This document shows positions 60,940 through 64,000 of a stretch of 64,000 nt of DNA, piece after piece; within the stretch, counting starts at the first letter, position 1; each line of letters opens with the position of its first letter. Location of the stretch: assembly GCF_964340395.1 (NCBI RefSeq), contig NC_135551.1:26410380-26474379 (forward strand), read 5' to 3'. The translations under genes were made by a program, and so were the position numbers. The notes under the pieces were generated by a model. That model was not told the DNA's origin, searched no databases, and saw nothing but the letters and a program-made list of their open reading frames with translations. Source of the DNA: Glandiceps talaboti. Its lineage: Eukaryota; Hemichordata; Enteropneusta; Spengelidae.

Positions 60940-61924
60940 GCGCTCTCCCACCGTTAACCTTGTCCTTCATCTCCACTGTCAAATAAGACTTGGTTAATTA
61001 CTTATAATGAATGTTGTTTCTAACCAAACAGTTTTAAGTGTCTGCAGCTATGTTTGCAAAAGAAAACTCTCAAGTCAGACACTAGCCTTTAACCGTGCTC
61101 TTCATTTTGAACATCAAAAATAAATCGTTCTGTAACTTAGAATTTGTTATACGCTGAGACACATTTCAAGTGTCGTCATCCACATTATCAGATGTAAGAC
61201 CTGATAAGACACTAAACTAAAACAATGACCTTTATATTACAGATAAATTAGATAACATATCAATGCATTTAGTTTTTGCAGTCATGTAGATACCATAATG
61301 ATTAAAGTCTATACATAAATTGTAATATCAGAGCTGACCTGTCTGTTCAGAAACTGTCTTTTGATCCAATCACAGAATGATCTTTATTTTCAAACACATA
61401 AGTTATTCAATAAATTTTAAAGTTGTTTAATTCAAAGACCAGTTAAATGCCAACTCCCACACTATCAAAGAGAAGCTGTTAAGTCTGACTGACCTTGTCC
61501 CCTTTCTCAAAGTGTTGTGTTTCAGAAAGTCGATGTCTATTTGTACCGTACTGGGCTCAGTTAACACCACTTTATGAGTAGAAATTGGGTTTGCAAGATG
61601 TTAAGTACAGTACGTAGAAATCCAGCCCATATTATGAACATGTTTTATACACTAATTAAAGAACACTTTGGTGTTTGGGTCTAGAAGACGTGTTCGTCTA
61701 TTTATTCATTTAATAGTTGATTATCTATTTTAATATGTTTTATTTATTTATTGACTGCGAACCTTAAGTTCTTAGAGGTTAAATGGTTGCTTGTAATTAT
61801 GAAGCCTGATCGAAGGAGACTGGCCGGTGTGTTTATGTGATAAAACCACATATATAACGTAATCTTTATTCGTCCAAATAAATTCTGAAATCTGTTGAAT
61901 GATCGCCACTTTAGCAGCGCACTG
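60940..61924. other. intergenic, no gene seen
   Basis: AT-rich; nothing recognised. Confidence 0.45.
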
Positions 61925-62118
61925 TTGCTCTAGTGTTAAAAAGTAGGAGTAAACTGGAGTACCCGGAGAAAACATGTGTTGTTCGGCAGAGTCAAAGTGA
62001 GTATCATCGTAATTACATATCTACATATATGTGTAAATCAAACCGAACCGGCACCTGTCGGGTTCGAAACCAGATTGCAGAGGTAAGAGGCGTACGAGCT
62101 AACCGCTCGGCCAATGAC
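61925..62118 (-). mobile_element. tRNA-derived SINE
   Basis: On the - strand TGGCCGAGCGGTTAGCTC (62096-62113) matches the A-box of Ser/Leu-type tRNAs and GGTTTCGAACCCGAC (62058-62072) matches the B-box. The body continues through TTTTCTCCGGGTACTCC, a motif I recall from SINE bodies of many marine animals. The + strand open frame across it (61933-62475) is therefore not a gene. Confidence 0.72.
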
Positions 62119-62119
62119 A

Positions 62120-64000
62120 AACACAATAACTGTTATTTCGCCAGTTTTCTCAATATAGCCTCACTTTTTATTATATTTCACGACCTGATGTCGTACGTGC
62201 TACACAATAACAAAACCTACATCAATTTATCAAACAGACATTACGCCATTAACTATTTGATATATACTGTCATACAAATATACGAAATGTCTCGAGGCAG
62301 TCAGAAAATGTACTGGAAGAATGCGGCCATCGCTTATCAGCAAGAACATTTTTCTTGGAGTGTCATTTGTACATGTTTACATCGGCAGAACCTTGAAGAG
62401 TTCGTTAGCCCACACTCCAATTGTTCCCACTCTGGTTCCTACAATGTTCCCGTTCCATACTATAACGTGTCTTAAACATGTCTGATTGTGAATGACGGCG
62501 AATTCAATATCATCCCCACTGAGTATCGGTGCTGCTAGAGGTAACATCATTTTGAGGAAGCGGCAGGAGGGGACGTAACTCGAAGGTAATGGCATTGTTC
62601 CCTTGATCACGAGTGATAAGATTCAAAGTAACCGAGATCATATTTATCTGCTACAGACTCTAATGTAACGTTTTTCGAAAAACAAGTAACCTGCAAGCTA
62701 AGTGACCGTCGACATGTCATCGAACTAATAAGTTAACTTCATTTATCGATAACAAGGTCAAGACCGCACATAAACCATTATTACTTATTTTCTGGCTTAA
62801 TGGTAGTTTAGGGTCACTGGGATCTGCTAGGAAAAGAGAGTTGAGAGTCAAAATGTCTAGAGCAAAAACGATGATAATTATAACTTATCGTGCGTGCCGG
62901 CATTTGTTAACACTAGTACTGATGTCGCTGTGATGATAATGGCAATGCAACAAGAACTTGTGTTCTCAGGCTGTTTCTATACGTATGCTGATGCTAAACG
63001 AAGCTTTAAAAATAAGAGAAAGGGAATGTTTTTACTAAAAGACAAAATCAAAGGAAAAATAAATGAAGAAGGCTGAAGGCAAACACAATTTAAACAGAAG
63101 ATGAAAGTAACATGCATTATTAACATACGTACTGGCACATCAATATGACTCACGGAAGCCAATTCAATACGTAAACCTTAAAGGAGAAATATGTATTCCA
63201 AAGATGTAACGCAAACACAAATGAATAAAGCACAATGGAGTAGAAAGATTTGAGATGATTAGAAATTAGGCATGGAATTAAAGGAAGATATATTCCATGG
63301 CACTTGTAGAAGTCAGTCACTACTTGGAGTAACATCGTCGTTTTTGTGAAAATACCATTAAGCTTCCGTTTGAATTTTTCTTCGAAGTCGAACGGTAATT
63401 AAGAAGAAAACATCTAACCAATTATATCCGCTACATTAGTAACATTCTCCAGACAAGCATGCAACGCAGAGCTAGGCTAGTTTGCCCTCTAAGACATTTT
63501 CTGTGATCGTGTAACTTTAAAGATAATTTAGATACGCGAAAGAGTTGCAGCCGAAATGATGAATACCTGGTTGAATGCAATGAAGCGTTACGTCGGTTAG
63601 GGAGGCAATGCGTTTCATCAAACGGAAGGAAAATTTCTCTACTGACTGAATCCTTAGCAGCTAAAGATATGTCAGATCGCGACAGCAGTATATATATGCC
63701 ATTCACATCTAGAGATATTTGACCTTTTTATAGCACGAGACTGAACATACTACAAAGCAAAGGACATTTGGATTACTTGTACTCGTAGTAACAATTAACC
63801 TGGGGTGATTGGAGTCAGGAGTAGATTACTTGTGGTCATAAACAATTTGATAGCTTGATATACATGTATTAATTCATTTTCATGGCATCATTCATTTCCC
63901 ATAAAATAATGGGCTAGATGGCGGATATACAAGTTCCATATTGCTAACTACAGGGGTGCGTTTGTAGTATGCTATTGATTTTAGAAGTCATCCGGAAACC
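62120..64000. other. intergenic, no gene seen
   Basis: AT-rich sequence to the right edge; no supported gene. Confidence 0.4.

Noticed and set aside
61933-62475. 180-codon + strand frame
   Set aside because: Its first part overlaps a SINE in reverse orientation and the remainder has no recognisable motif.

Overview
The window is AT-rich, intron-containing animal nuclear DNA. Protein genes sit in the first 19 kb and the rest is almost a gene desert. GT-AG introns of a few hundred bases, AATAAA signals just after stop codons, an interstitial TTAGGG-type repeat, decayed LINE fragments, tRNA-derived SINE pieces and many long tetranucleotide and AT tracts all point to a metazoan. NXPE-like and galactose-3-O-sulfotransferase-like genes side by side suggest a marine invertebrate deuterostome (hemichordate or lancelet type). 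That placement is inference from gene families, not a species call.

Genes, left to right. (1) The last two exons of an NXPE-family gene on the + strand, with the rest off the left edge. (2) A 5'-truncated, frameshifted LINE reverse-transcriptase tail on the - strand near 3 kb. (3) Gal3ST-like sulfotransferase A (+), three exons, 4654-7122. (4) A single-exon type II membrane SGNH-hydrolase-like protein (-), 13588-15081. (5) Gal3ST-like sulfotransferase B (+), 16441-18990, a diverged paralogue of A with the same intron phases. All four host genes look like carbohydrate-modifying enzymes of the secretory pathway: two sulfotransferases and two SGNH-type acyl transferases or esterases. A neighbourhood devoted to decorating extracellular glycans is therefore plausible, but this is inference.

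Repeats. A (GA)n tract plus a ~165-bp block containing the membrane-anchor exon of gene A recurs almost unchanged inside an intron of gene B, and in decayed form at 29.9 kb. A small element always bedded in (AT)n occurs five times; two copies share 135 identical bases although 39 kb apart. There are three other fold-back or MITE-like elements (28.7, 37.2 and 43.1 kb), a dispersed family ending in ~43-bp degenerate units (23.6, 25.0, 31.4 and 47.5 kb), two tRNA-related SINE fragments and a second LINE fragment (36.2 kb).

From 19 to 64 kb I found no recognisable host gene. Three unexplained open stretches are recorded with low confidence: an orphan exon at 16.5 kb, a possible terminal exon on the - strand at 30.3-30.6 kb, and a long open frame at 19.4 kb. 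Most long open frames in this half are translations of tetranucleotide or AT repeats and were rejected.
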